Notes under the pieces: generated by a model
Seen by the model: only the letters and a program-made list of their open reading frames with translations
The model's database searches: none
What the model was told of the DNA's origin: nothing
Part shown: positions 8,518 to 14,676 of the stretch, in pieces
Layout of the letters: each line of letters begins with the position of its first letter
Numbering within the stretch: position 1 is the first letter of the stretch
Translations under genes and position numbers: made by a program
DNA from: an uncultured Verrucomicrobiota bacterium
GTDB taxonomy: Bacteria > Verrucomicrobiota > Verrucomicrobiia > Chthoniobacterales > SZAS-18
Assembly (NCBI GenBank): GCA_937871685.1
Contig: CALMOL010000286.1
Location: 1-20,209 of the forward strand
Reading direction: 5' to 3'
DNA: 20,209 nucleotides

Positions 8518-8645
8518 GCGTCGCGAAGCGACGCTTACGGAAAGCGTTGGATCGAGGACGAGGCGGGCCGGCCGCAGGCGTCGCTCCGCGACGCGGGCCC
8601 CGAGGGCGATAGCTTCCGGGGGATGAATCCCGCGGCTACCGGCAG
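8518..8645. repeat. REP-like cluster: two short hairpins and a third copy of the GGCTACCGGCAGG motif
   Basis: Two 7-bp perfect hairpins share the same stem: GCGTCGC-GAA-GCGACGC (8518-8534) and GCGTCGC-TCC-GCGACGC (8578-8594). From about 8612 to 8645, GGGATGAATCCCGCGGCTAC followed by CGGCAGGCATCGC resembles the complement of the 8170-8200 end of the neighbouring inverted repeat. This makes a third partial copy. The stretch 8083-8176 holds no other feature I can name. Confidence 0.65.
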
Positions 8646-8686
8646 GCATCGCACTCCGACGCGCCGAGGTTCTTTCCCGCACGCAC

Positions 8687-9574
8687 TTAGGCCGCGCGGC
8701 CGAATAGCCCGCTGAGGCGACGCCGCTGGTGCCAGCCCAGCGCGCCCGTCAACAAGAGGCCGCCCAGCACCGTGCCCGGCTCCGGCACCGTCACCACGTT
8801 GAGCACGGCGGCGTTCGTGGCGTTGGTGCCCAGAAGATTGCCCGCCGCGTCGCGGATCGGGATCGTGTAGGACGCGCTGAACTGCCCGCCGATCTGCGAG
8901 GCCGCAATGTCGATGCGGTCCTGGTTCGTGGCGCCGGGGTCGGAGGTCAGCACCTCGTAGGCGTTGCCCACGCCGACGTAAAAGATCGCGTTCACCGCCT
9001 GCGTGGCCGAGCCGGACGTGACGAACGTGTCGTCGCCGCCGCCCAGCACGCCGTTGGCCCCGTAGCGCACGCCCATGACGTTGGGCGAATATACGTCGGC
9101 CCCTGTGAAAGGATCGTTCGTGTAGAAGAGCTGCCCGTCCGTGCTGTTCAGCGTGAAGTCCAGGCCCGCCAGCGTGACCGTGTTCGCGCTCGACGCCGAG
9201 ATGATGCTCACGCCCCAGTGGACGCGGTTGCCTAGCTCGTTGGCGAAGGCCGGCCCAAAAGTCGTCGCCGGCGAGGCGCTGCCCTGCCAGGCCGGAAAGT
9301 TCGTGGCGAGGTTCACGTTGGAATTGATCGGCGCGCCGCTGGCCAAGCCCTGGTAAAACGTCGGCGTGCCCGCCGTGCCGAAGGAAGTCTGGCCGGTGTA
9401 GAGCGCCTGCACCGCGTTGGAAGCCCAGCCGTTGAAGCTCGGCGAGCCAAACGCATTCGGAGCCACGCTCGGCGTGACCGTGAGGGTGACCTGGGCGGAA
9501 GCCGCCGCGGGAAGGAAGGCGAGCCCGGCTGCCGCGAAGGCGGCTCCGGCCAACCGAAGGGGGGTAAGATTCAT
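8687..9574 (-). CDS. PEP-CTERM sorting domain protein, function unknown
   Basis: This is a 295-residue exported protein. The open frame extends about 290 nt upstream, but the start at 9574 is preferred because it opens directly into a signal peptide (MNLTPLRLAGAAFAAAGLAF, cleavage after ASAQ at residue 28). The body (VTLTVTPSVAPNAFG...) is beta-rich with many Asn, Gly and Thr residues, few charged residues and no catalytic signature. It contains GGGDDTFVTSGSATQAVN and an SYTIPIRDAAGNLLG strand pair. The C-terminus (263-295) is VPEP, a hydrophobic segment and GWHQRRR, followed by a 9-residue tail. It converges with the P-domain gene across repeat-rich DNA and diverges from the 9926 gene. A dyad lies 33 nt before the ATG. 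I do not recognise the family of the mature domain. Confidence 0.85.
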   Translation of the reverse strand: MNLTPLRLAGAAFAAAGLAFLPAAASAQVTLTVTPSVAPNAFGSPSFNGWASNAVQALYTGQTSFGTAGTPTFYQGLASGAPINSNVNLATNFPAWQGSASPATTFGPAFANELGNRVHWGVSIISASSANTVTLAGLDFTLNSTDGQLFYTNDPFTGADVYSPNVMGVRYGANGVLGGGDDTFVTSGSATQAVNAIFYVGVGNAYEVLTSDPGATNQDRIDIAASQIGGQFSASYTIPIRDAAGNLLGTNATNAAVLNVVTVPEPGTVLGGLLLTGALGWHQRRRLSGLFGRAA

Positions 9575-9606
9575 GGCGGCGCGGACCTGGGCCGGTTCTG
9601 CCGGCT

Positions 9607-9624
9607 TGACAAGCAAATTTGTCA
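9607..9624. promoter_or_regulatory. Operator-like dyad TGACAA-N6-TTGTCA
   Basis: A perfect 6+6 inverted repeat, TGACAAGCAAATTTGTCA, lies 32 nt upstream of the minus-strand PEP-CTERM gene start at 9574, in an otherwise GC-rich divergent gap. Size and position suit a dimeric regulator site. Part of it (ACAAATTT...TCA..AGCCGG on the minus strand) recurs upstream of the minus-strand gene starting at 19622. Confidence 0.45.
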
Positions 9625-9652
9625 GTGACCAAGGACCGGCCTTTCCAGCCAT

Positions 9653-9668
9653 CCCGCTGGCCAGCGGG
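9653..9668. promoter_or_regulatory. 16-bp perfect palindrome in the divergent gap
   Basis: CCCGCTGGCCAGCGGG is fully self-complementary, with no loop base. It sits between the two divergent PEP-CTERM genes (9574 minus and 9926 plus), 28 nt from the TGACAA dyad. It could be a protein-binding site; a chance GC palindrome cannot be excluded. Confidence 0.35.
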
Positions 9669-9810
9669 CCGCGTATCGCCCGCAACCCAGTGTGGAGCCA
9701 TGACCCCATCGGCGTCGGCTCCCGGCCGCGGTCGTCACGGCATGGCTGATCGAAAGCGGCCGATCCACTCTCCCGTCGGCCTCCTGTCATGACGAGCGAA
9801 GAAGATTTGA

Positions 9811-9849
9811 CCTTTTTTTGCTTGCCCTGCCCCACGCTATCGGGCACAA
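9811..9849 (+). promoter_or_regulatory. Putative promoter of the 9926 PEP-CTERM gene
   Basis: CC followed by seven T residues and GCTTGC (9820-9825) precedes, after 18 nt, the hexamer GCACAA (9844-9849). The -10 match is the weakest of the four related sites. The distance from the hexamer to the ATG at 9926 is 76 nt, the same as for the paralogous gene at 11023. Confidence 0.45.
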
Positions 9850-9925
9850 CCGACCGACGCATTGCCGTGGACTCTCACGGAATTGCGTCTGTTCGGTCTC
9901 GCCCGCTGCTTCAAGCCATTTTCTC

Positions 9926-10861
9926 ATGAGCGCATCCTCGAATCGATCTGCTCGTGGCCCTCGTGCCCTGAGACTTCTCAGAAGATGGAAGGGTCAAGAG
10001 TCGTCGGCTGGCTCTTTTCGACGCATTCACCAGAAGCTTGCCGTTTGGATTCTTCTTTCGGCCGGCGGCTTCGCTTGCGGATCCTCGCTTCAAGCCCAAA
10101 CGCAGAACCCAAATTTAGTGACACCGGTCACGCTCACGTTGCTAAACACGGCCTCGACCCAGAACTTCAACATTTTAGCGAGCACTGGGACCAGCAATGT
10201 GCTTCCGCAGGGTTGGGTGATGTCTGAGAGAGATACCGCCCAGAACACCACCTATACCGCCGGAACGGGAAGCGACAACACGGGCGACACCTACAGTTTT
10301 GGAAGCACTGGTTCGACGGATCGCGCCTTCGGCACACTCTTCAGCGGTAGCTTGGCTTCAACAATTGGTGCGGTCTTTACTAATTTAACCGGCTCGGTCA
10401 TCACAAGCTTCACCATCTCTTTTACCGGTGAGCAATGGAGACTGGGAACCACTGGACGAGCCGACACCCTGCTATTTGCCTACAATCCCAACGTGACGGT
10501 GACGGGGAACGCCGCGATTCTGACAACGGGAGCCTTTACAAATGTTTCCGCGCTGGATTTTAATTCCCCGAACACTACGACCACCGGCGCGCTGGATGGA
10601 AATGCGACCGCAAACCGCACGCTGATTACCGCCACCATCACCGGGCTTAACATCGGTGCTGGGCAGAGCTTCGCGATTCGCTGGACCGACACTGATGCCA
10701 GTGGCGCTGACGACGGCTTGGCCATTGATGACTTCAGCCTTACGGCCAACCCCGTCCCCGAGCCGACCACCTGGGTGGCCGGCGCTCTTCTCCTAGGCGC
10801 GGTCGGCTGGCACCAGCGGCGGCGGATTGCGGGCCTGGGACGGCGCATTGAGAGCGTCTGA
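9926..10861 (+). CDS. PEP-CTERM protein, paralogue of the next gene
   Basis: This is a 311-residue exported protein. ATG 9926 was chosen over the TTG at 9818, which falls inside the promoter-like motif; the paralogue starts in the same context (CTCATGAGC). The N-terminus has a long basic region (about 36 residues, RRWKGQ...RRIHQK), then a hydrophobic stretch LAVWILLSAGGF, with cleavage near LQAQ (residue 58). The mature domain shares a series of motifs with the 11023 product: DRAFGTLFSG, SFTISFTGEQWR, GALDGNATANRT, TATITG and ADDGLAIDDFS (residues 132-271). The C-terminus is VPEP...GWHQRRR (277-300). Base composition is visibly less GC-rich than in its neighbours, although the paralogue is not. 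The mature function is unknown; the DDGLAIDDFS ending is typical of jelly-roll-like secreted domains. Confidence 0.88.
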   Translation: MSASSNRSARGPRALRLLRRWKGQESSAGSFRRIHQKLAVWILLSAGGFACGSSLQAQTQNPNLVTPVTLTLLNTASTQNFNILASTGTSNVLPQGWVMSERDTAQNTTYTAGTGSDNTGDTYSFGSTGSTDRAFGTLFSGSLASTIGAVFTNLTGSVITSFTISFTGEQWRLGTTGRADTLLFAYNPNVTVTGNAAILTTGAFTNVSALDFNSPNTTTTGALDGNATANRTLITATITGLNIGAGQSFAIRWTDTDASGADDGLAIDDFSLTANPVPEPTTWVAGALLLGAVGWHQRRRIAGLGRRIESV

Positions 10862-10910
10862 CCGCACCCTTAGCAGGTGAGGAGGCACGCTGTCGGCGGG
10901 GATTTCGCCC

Positions 10911-10946
10911 TTTTCCGCTTGCCCGGACGGGGCGGAGAATGCTACA
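10911..10946 (+). promoter_or_regulatory. Putative promoter of the 11023 PEP-CTERM gene
   Basis: TTTTCC-GCTTGC (GCTTGC at 10917-10922) is followed after 18 nt by GCTACA (10941-10946), and then 76 nt to the ATG. This is the third example of the shared arrangement. The 161-nt gap between the two paralogues holds nothing else I can name, so the second gene probably has its own promoter. Confidence 0.5.
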
Positions 10947-11022
10947 CCCCGCTAGCTATGGCGGCGCTGCCCCGCTGGGGTGACGCCGCTTTGATTCTCG
11001 CCGCCGTCATCGACGTTTCCTC

Positions 11023-11976
11023 ATGAGCCTTTTGCCGCATCGCTTCGCGCGGGACTCTTGCTCCTTCGAGTTCAAGCGCCGCCGCGTTTCTTTGGCGGAA
11101 AACAAGAGGAGTGGCTACTCTTCCTGGCCGGCGGTGAGATACGCTGGCGCCGTGTGTGCCATCTTGAGCGCATGGCTGGCCTCGCCAACGGCGCAAGCGG
11201 CGATCTCCTACGGCACGAGCGCGTCGATCTACTCGCAGAACTTCGATTCACTGCCAAACGCCGCTGGGTCCATCCCCCTGTCGAACGGGGCGAATGCCAT
11301 CTATGAGTTTGGCGCGGCGCCATTTTCGCCCGCCACGCAGGCGGGAATGGCCGGCTGGAGCTTCCAAAACACCCTCGTGGCCGGCGGTGCCGCGCGCTTC
11401 CTCGTCTCGGATGGCACGAGCCCCACGGGCGCGGTCCATAGCTTCGGAACAAACAACGCCCCGGACCGGGCGCTGGGCTCGCTGGCATCGAACTCCAATG
11501 TTTCCCGCTTCGGCTTGGTGCTCACGAATGACACCGGCGCGGCGCTGACCTCCTTCACGGTCGCTTTTACCGGCGAAGAGTGGCGGAGCGGCGCCTCCCT
11601 CGGCGAGTTGCTGGAGTTCTCTTTCGCGACGGGCCCGAACGTGGACCTCGCGACCGGAACGTTCACCAATGTGCCCGCGCTGAATTTCGCCTCGCTCTCG
11701 ACGGGGGCGAACGCCGCGCTCGATGGGAATGCCGCCCCGAACCGCACCGTCGGAATCACCGCCACCATCACCGGGATCAACTGGCAGGCGGGCCAGCGGC
11801 TCGTGGTCCGTTGGAGCGACGTGAACGGCTCCGGCAACGACGACGGGTTGGCGGTGGACGACTTCAGCTTCACGGCCGTCCCTGAGCCATCGACCTGGGC
11901 CGCCACGATCCTTGCCTTGGCGGGCGCGGCCGGCTGGCACCAGCGGCGTCGGCTCCAGGGGCTGCGGCGCGCTTGA
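11023..11976 (+). CDS. PEP-CTERM protein, tandem paralogue of the 9926 product
   Basis: This 317-residue exported protein has a long basic N-terminal region (about 38 residues, rich in Arg and Lys), a hydrophobic segment AGAVCAILSAWLA, and a probable cleavage after AQA (residue 59). The mature part begins YSQNFDSLPNA, a common opening of secreted beta-sandwich domains. It then matches its upstream neighbour: DRALGSLASN (148-157), TSFTVAFTGEEWR (176-188), AALDGNAAPNRT (231-242), TATITG, and NDDGLAVDDFSFT (272-284). The sorting signal is VPEPSTW...GWHQRRR (286-310). The gene is strongly GC-biased, unlike its paralogue. The pair probably arose by duplication followed by divergence in the first half. 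No catalytic residues are evident. The small gene at 12009 follows after 32 nt. Confidence 0.9.
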   Translation: MSLLPHRFARDSCSFEFKRRRVSLAENKRSGYSSWPAVRYAGAVCAILSAWLASPTAQAAISYGTSASIYSQNFDSLPNAAGSIPLSNGANAIYEFGAAPFSPATQAGMAGWSFQNTLVAGGAARFLVSDGTSPTGAVHSFGTNNAPDRALGSLASNSNVSRFGLVLTNDTGAALTSFTVAFTGEEWRSGASLGELLEFSFATGPNVDLATGTFTNVPALNFASLSTGANAALDGNAAPNRTVGITATITGINWQAGQRLVVRWSDVNGSGNDDGLAVDDFSFTAVPEPSTWAATILALAGAAGWHQRRRLQGLRRA

Positions 11977-12008
11977 CCAAGGGAAAAGGAATTTCAAGCT
12001 TCCGGATC

Positions 12009-12254
12009 ATGCCCGAAGAAACAAAAGAATGGGAGTGGGACTACCTCAACGGCGTCCATCTTTATGAGGCGGGCAACGTGGTGTGGTATGAGAAGGAGAC
12101 GTCGGTCCGCTTTGCCAGCGGTGCCGCCTGCTCGCAGACCTACGAGGACTTTCTGGCGAAGGGGCCGTGTTACGGCGGCAAGGTGCCGCCGGAGATCCTC
12201 CAGGCGGTGACCGAAGCGGTGCGGAAACGGGTGGCGCAGGGCAGGGTGGGGTAA
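12009..12254 (+). CDS. Small hypothetical protein
   Basis: This 81-residue soluble protein begins MPEETKEWEWDYLNGVHLYE. It has no signal peptide or membrane segment. The composition is mixed and protein-like (Trp, Tyr, Glu, Lys), unlike the surrounding low-complexity frames, which supports a real gene. Two cysteines occur (AACSQTYEDF and GPCYGG), and the C-terminus is a likely helix (EILQAVTEAVRKRVAQ). A TTG at 11973 overlapping the previous stop would add 12 residues and allow translational coupling. I prefer ATG 12009, but the ribosome site (AAAAGGAA, about 16 nt before it) does not decide the matter. I do not recognise the family. Confidence 0.6.
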   Translation: MPEETKEWEWDYLNGVHLYEAGNVVWYEKETSVRFASGAACSQTYEDFLAKGPCYGGKVPPEILQAVTEAVRKRVAQGRVG

Positions 12255-12521
12255 ACGGCGCGGCTTCGCCTGCGTCCGTTTTCAGGGAGATTGAGCGGCT
12301 GGCCAGCCCTGGCCGCGCAACGGGAGTTGCAGAATCGCGCTCCTGGGCAGCCAGCGCGCCCTTGGCGGATTGCGGACGCGCACGGTGGCGCACGCCTCCC
12401 GCGTGCCGACGCGGGCAACCCGCCGGGCCACGCTGGAAGAATAGGCGCGGCACGCCCCGTTACACCCGTTTCCAGAGAAGTTGAGTGGATGCAGGGTCGT
12501 TTCGGGCCTGCTGCCGGCTGG
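12255..12521. other. Gene-less GC-rich stretch with one small hairpin
   Basis: No convincing gene is seen. A perfect 7-bp hairpin, CCCGCGT-GCCG-ACGCGGG, lies at 12398-12415. A diverged direct repeat is visible: CCGTTTTCAGGGAGATTGAG near 12277 against CCGTTTCCAGAGAAGTTGAG near 12465. A related GAAGTTGAGCGGCTG occurs near 19820. Confidence 0.5.
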
Positions 12522-12546
12522 AAAACGGCCTTCGCAGGCCGTTTTT
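12522..12546. terminator. Bidirectional intrinsic terminator at the head of the 21-bp array
   Basis: A perfect 9-bp stem, AAAACGGCC (12522-12530) with GGCCGTTTT (12537-12545), closes the loop TTCGCA. A T-tract follows on + and, by symmetry, on -. It lies between convergent genes ending at 12254 and 13239. Its right half overlaps the first unit of the tandem array. Confidence 0.75.
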
Positions 12547-12758
12547 CGGCCTGCGCAGGGCATTTTCAGGTCTTCGCAGAGCGTTTTCAGGCCTGCGCAG
12601 GGCATTTTCAGGTCTTCGCAGAGCGTTTTCAGGCCTGCGCAGGGCATTTTCAGGTCTGCGCAGAGCATTTTCAGGTCTGCGCAGAGCATTTTTCAGCCTG
12701 CGCAGGGCGTTTTTCGCTCTGCGCAGGGCAAGATTCAGCCTGCGCTGGCTCGACTTTA
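12528..12758. repeat. 21-bp minisatellite, about 11 units, no indels
   Basis: Units of exactly 21 bp start at 12528, 12549, 12570, 12591, 12612, 12633, 12654, 12675, 12696, 12717 and 12738. The units at 12549, 12591 and 12633 are identical, as are those at 12570 and 12612, so a 42-bp higher-order unit is duplicated. The consensus is a 10-bp dyad (CCTGCGCAGG or TCTGCGCAGA), then a GC pair or similar, then TTTTCAG. The outer dyad bases are complementary in all units except 12717. Because 21 is a multiple of three and the unit has few stops, several frames stay open and give heptapeptide repeats. I regard these as non-coding. Confidence 0.92.
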
Positions 12759-13238
12759 CTCTGAGCGAGCGCAAGCGGGTCGTGCCTCGACGGCCGGAAC
12801 AACCAAGCGCGCCTTTTCCACCCTGGCCGGCCCATCGCTCAATCACCGTGAAATCAGGTGTAAGACGGTGGCCAGGCTCCTCCAGGCCGCTTCTGGCGGA
12901 GGGGACGCTTAGCCCGAAATCGGGGCCGGCCGCGGCGCGGAGAAGCTGCCAGCCGGGCCGTGGGAAGCGCCGCGCCGCGTCCCGCAGAACCGTCTGCTGG
13001 CCGGGTGGCGCAGGACGCCTTCGAAAAGCCGTCCATCGACAACGGCGCGGCCCGGGGAGGAGGGCCGTCTGAATGCTGGGCCGGAGGCCAATCCACCCTC
13101 GGCTCACGAACGGCGCGGCGGAGCGCGCCGTCCACCATTGGAACCATGCATTCTCTGGGAGTCTGTTTTTAGCCGCGGGTCTTCGCCTTTGCGCCGCTTT
13201 TCTCCTTCCAGCATCAATCCGGCGAGGATCTCACGCCT
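12759..13238. other. Gene-less GC-rich stretch
   Basis: No supported gene is present. A small hairpin, ACGGCGCG-GCGGAG-CGCGCCGT, lies near 13111-13132. The + frame there reads LTNGAAERA, which weakly recalls the C-terminal motif of IS66-type transposases, and IDNGAAR occurs about 70 nt earlier. Neither is long enough to call a remnant. Confidence 0.4.
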
Positions 13239-14006
13239 TCACACACCGCGGCGACGGGCCACGAGGCCGAGCAAGCCGGCACCCACGAGCGCGATGGCCA
13301 CGGTGGAGGGCTCGGGAATCACGCCGGTGGCGGTGAAGGTGCCGAAAAAGTGGTAGTCCGCAGCCCGGGTCGGCTGGCTGGGGTAGGGGAAATCCATGTG
13401 AAAGGTTGCATCCGTTGGAAGCAGGAGGGAGAGCGTCGCCCCATCGGTCGTCAGCGAGCCGGAAGCGGAGGCGAGGTTGGGAAGGGAACTGTGAAGCCCG
13501 TTTCTGCCGCCGGGCAAAGAGCTATACTGCCAATCGATCGCCGTGCTGAGCCCGAAGGCGGTGGCGCCAGGGGCGAAGGAAAAGGCGCCCCCGCTTCCGG
13601 CAAGCGCAATCGGGCCGCCGGCAAGCGAGCCCTGAGTATCCCGAAAGGCGGTGATGAGGGGATACCCATTGCCTCCGGCGAGAGAGTAACTGGCCGGAGC
13701 GGGAGGGCCAAGCGTTTGGCCGCCGACAGCAGGGGTATAGGAGCCAGAACTTGGCGCGACCAAGCTTGCGCTGACAATGGTGAGCGTGGTGGGATGGAAG
13801 GCGTCGTCGAGCTGCACGGTGATCGTGCCGGTCCACTGCGCGATGCGGGGAGGCGACGTAAACGGGATGCCGCCGGTGGGTGAGATCATGGTCGCCTGAA
13901 TGCCATTGGCACCCGGCGTGAGCGTGAGCGTGGTGGTAACCTGCGCCAGCAGCGGGCCGGCACCCAGGCACGAGGCCAGGACGAGGGTGGGGAGGAGCGC
14001 GCGCAT
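13239..14006 (-). CDS. PEP-CTERM sorting domain protein, function unknown
   Basis: This is a 255-residue exported protein. The start at 14006 was chosen because it gives a signal peptide at once (MRALLPTLVLASCLGAGPLL, cleavage after LAQ, residue 22). The longer upstream frame runs antisense through the tautomerase gene. The mature part is beta-rich (VTTTLTLTPGANGIQATM, WTGTITVQLDDAF, ASGSLTTDGATLSLLLPTDA). The C-terminal signal IPEPSTVAIALVGAGLLGLV-ARRR (residues 230-253) is the classic PEP-CTERM form. It is not the GWHQRRR variant used by most others here, so it may belong to a different paralogue group. It diverges from the tautomerase gene with 132 nt between starts. The mature family is not recognised. 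Confidence 0.85.
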   Translation of the reverse strand: MRALLPTLVLASCLGAGPLLAQVTTTLTLTPGANGIQATMISPTGGIPFTSPPRIAQWTGTITVQLDDAFHPTTLTIVSASLVAPSSGSYTPAVGGQTLGPPAPASYSLAGGNGYPLITAFRDTQGSLAGGPIALAGSGGAFSFAPGATAFGLSTAIDWQYSSLPGGRNGLHSSLPNLASASGSLTTDGATLSLLLPTDATFHMDFPYPSQPTRAADYHFFGTFTATGVIPEPSTVAIALVGAGLLGLVARRRGV

Positions 14007-14138
14007 GAGCGCATGGAAACGAGAGGCCGAGCTTTCGTCAAGCCTCCGCCGCAACCAAGGCGTGCGCCGGAAGCGCGACGGCATTCGGCCACCCCTTGCG
14101 TTCGGGAGACAAGCGCCGCGGAAGGCCGAAGTTTCGGC

Positions 14139-14528
14139 ATGCCCTATCTCCAGCTCGACGTGAACGGCCCGCATTCGGTGGCGGCCAAGAAGGAGCTGGC
14201 CCGGCGGCTTTGCGAGACCTACGCGCGCCTGATGAGCGTGGACATCCGCCGCATCAGCATCGCCATTCGCGAGCTGGGCGAGGGCGGCATCTGGCGCACC
14301 GTCGAGGGCGAACCCGTGCTGGTCTCGGTGCTCATGTGCGACATCCGGCGCGGTCGCCCGGCGGAGCTGCGGATGGAGGTGGCGAAGGCGCTTTGCCGCG
14401 AGTGCATCGAGGTGCTCGGGCTGCGCGAGGACCGGTTGAACGTGGAGTTCACCCAGCACGCGGGCGACGAGATGTATCACCCGACCTTGGGCGGCTACAG
14501 CCTGGAGTGGACCGAGGGCGAGGCGTAG
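14139..14528 (+). CDS. Tautomerase family protein (4-oxalocrotonate tautomerase-like)
   Basis: This 129-residue cytosolic protein begins Met-Pro-Tyr-Leu. After removal of Met, Pro-1 would be the catalytic base that defines the tautomerase superfamily, and this fixes the start at 14139. The first half reads as one beta-alpha-beta unit (PYLQLDVNGPHSVAAKKELA, then LMSVDIRRISIAIREL). The second repeats the pattern (EPVLVSVLMCDIRRGRPAEL, then CIEVLGLREDRLNVEF). This makes a two-unit protein longer than the ~62-residue 4-OT subunit and nearer to the cis-CaaD/MSAD size class. The C-terminus includes TQHAGDEMYH. The substrate cannot be told from the sequence. It is flanked by surface-protein genes with no obvious functional link and may be an independent unit. 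Confidence 0.85.
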   Translation: MPYLQLDVNGPHSVAAKKELARRLCETYARLMSVDIRRISIAIRELGEGGIWRTVEGEPVLVSVLMCDIRRGRPAELRMEVAKALCRECIEVLGLREDRLNVEFTQHAGDEMYHPTLGGYSLEWTEGEA

Positions 14529-14572
14529 GGCGCGGCTACGGTTCCAGCCGGGTAACGAACAGAGGATGGCTC

Positions 14573-14608
14573 CTTTCTGCTTGCGTCATGGGCTGCCCGC
14601 GAGATAGA
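14573..14608 (+). promoter_or_regulatory. Putative promoter of the 14677 PEP-CTERM gene
   Basis: CTTTCT-GCTTGC (GCTTGC at 14579-14584) is followed after 18 nt by GATAGA (14603-14608). The distance to the ATG at 14677 is 68 nt. This is the fourth example of the shared arrangement in the window. Confidence 0.5.
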
Positions 14609-14676
14609 CCGCACTGCGTTGCCGTGTTCCCCCGCGCGGTGCTCGTCGGTCTCCCCCCGTTTGTTCTCGTCGTATC

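Noticed and set aside
8202..8715. Several open frames in the convergent gap on both strands
   Set aside because: They are made of the inverted-repeat element and its Arg/Pro/Gly-rich translation, and different frames mirror each other.
12528..12758. CRISPR array
   Set aside because: The repeats are contiguous with no unique spacers and there are no cas genes.
12282..13107. Overlapping frames on both strands encoding heptapeptide repeats such as GLRRAFS or ALRRPEN
   Set aside because: The 21-bp unit is a multiple of three and poor in stops, so open frames are automatic. Five frames are open at once, and none has a start site, a signal or flanking protein-like sequence.
13239..14480. Extended 413-codon version of the minus-strand PEP-CTERM gene
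   Set aside because: The extra N-terminal part runs antisense through the tautomerase gene, and a clean signal peptide starts at 14006.
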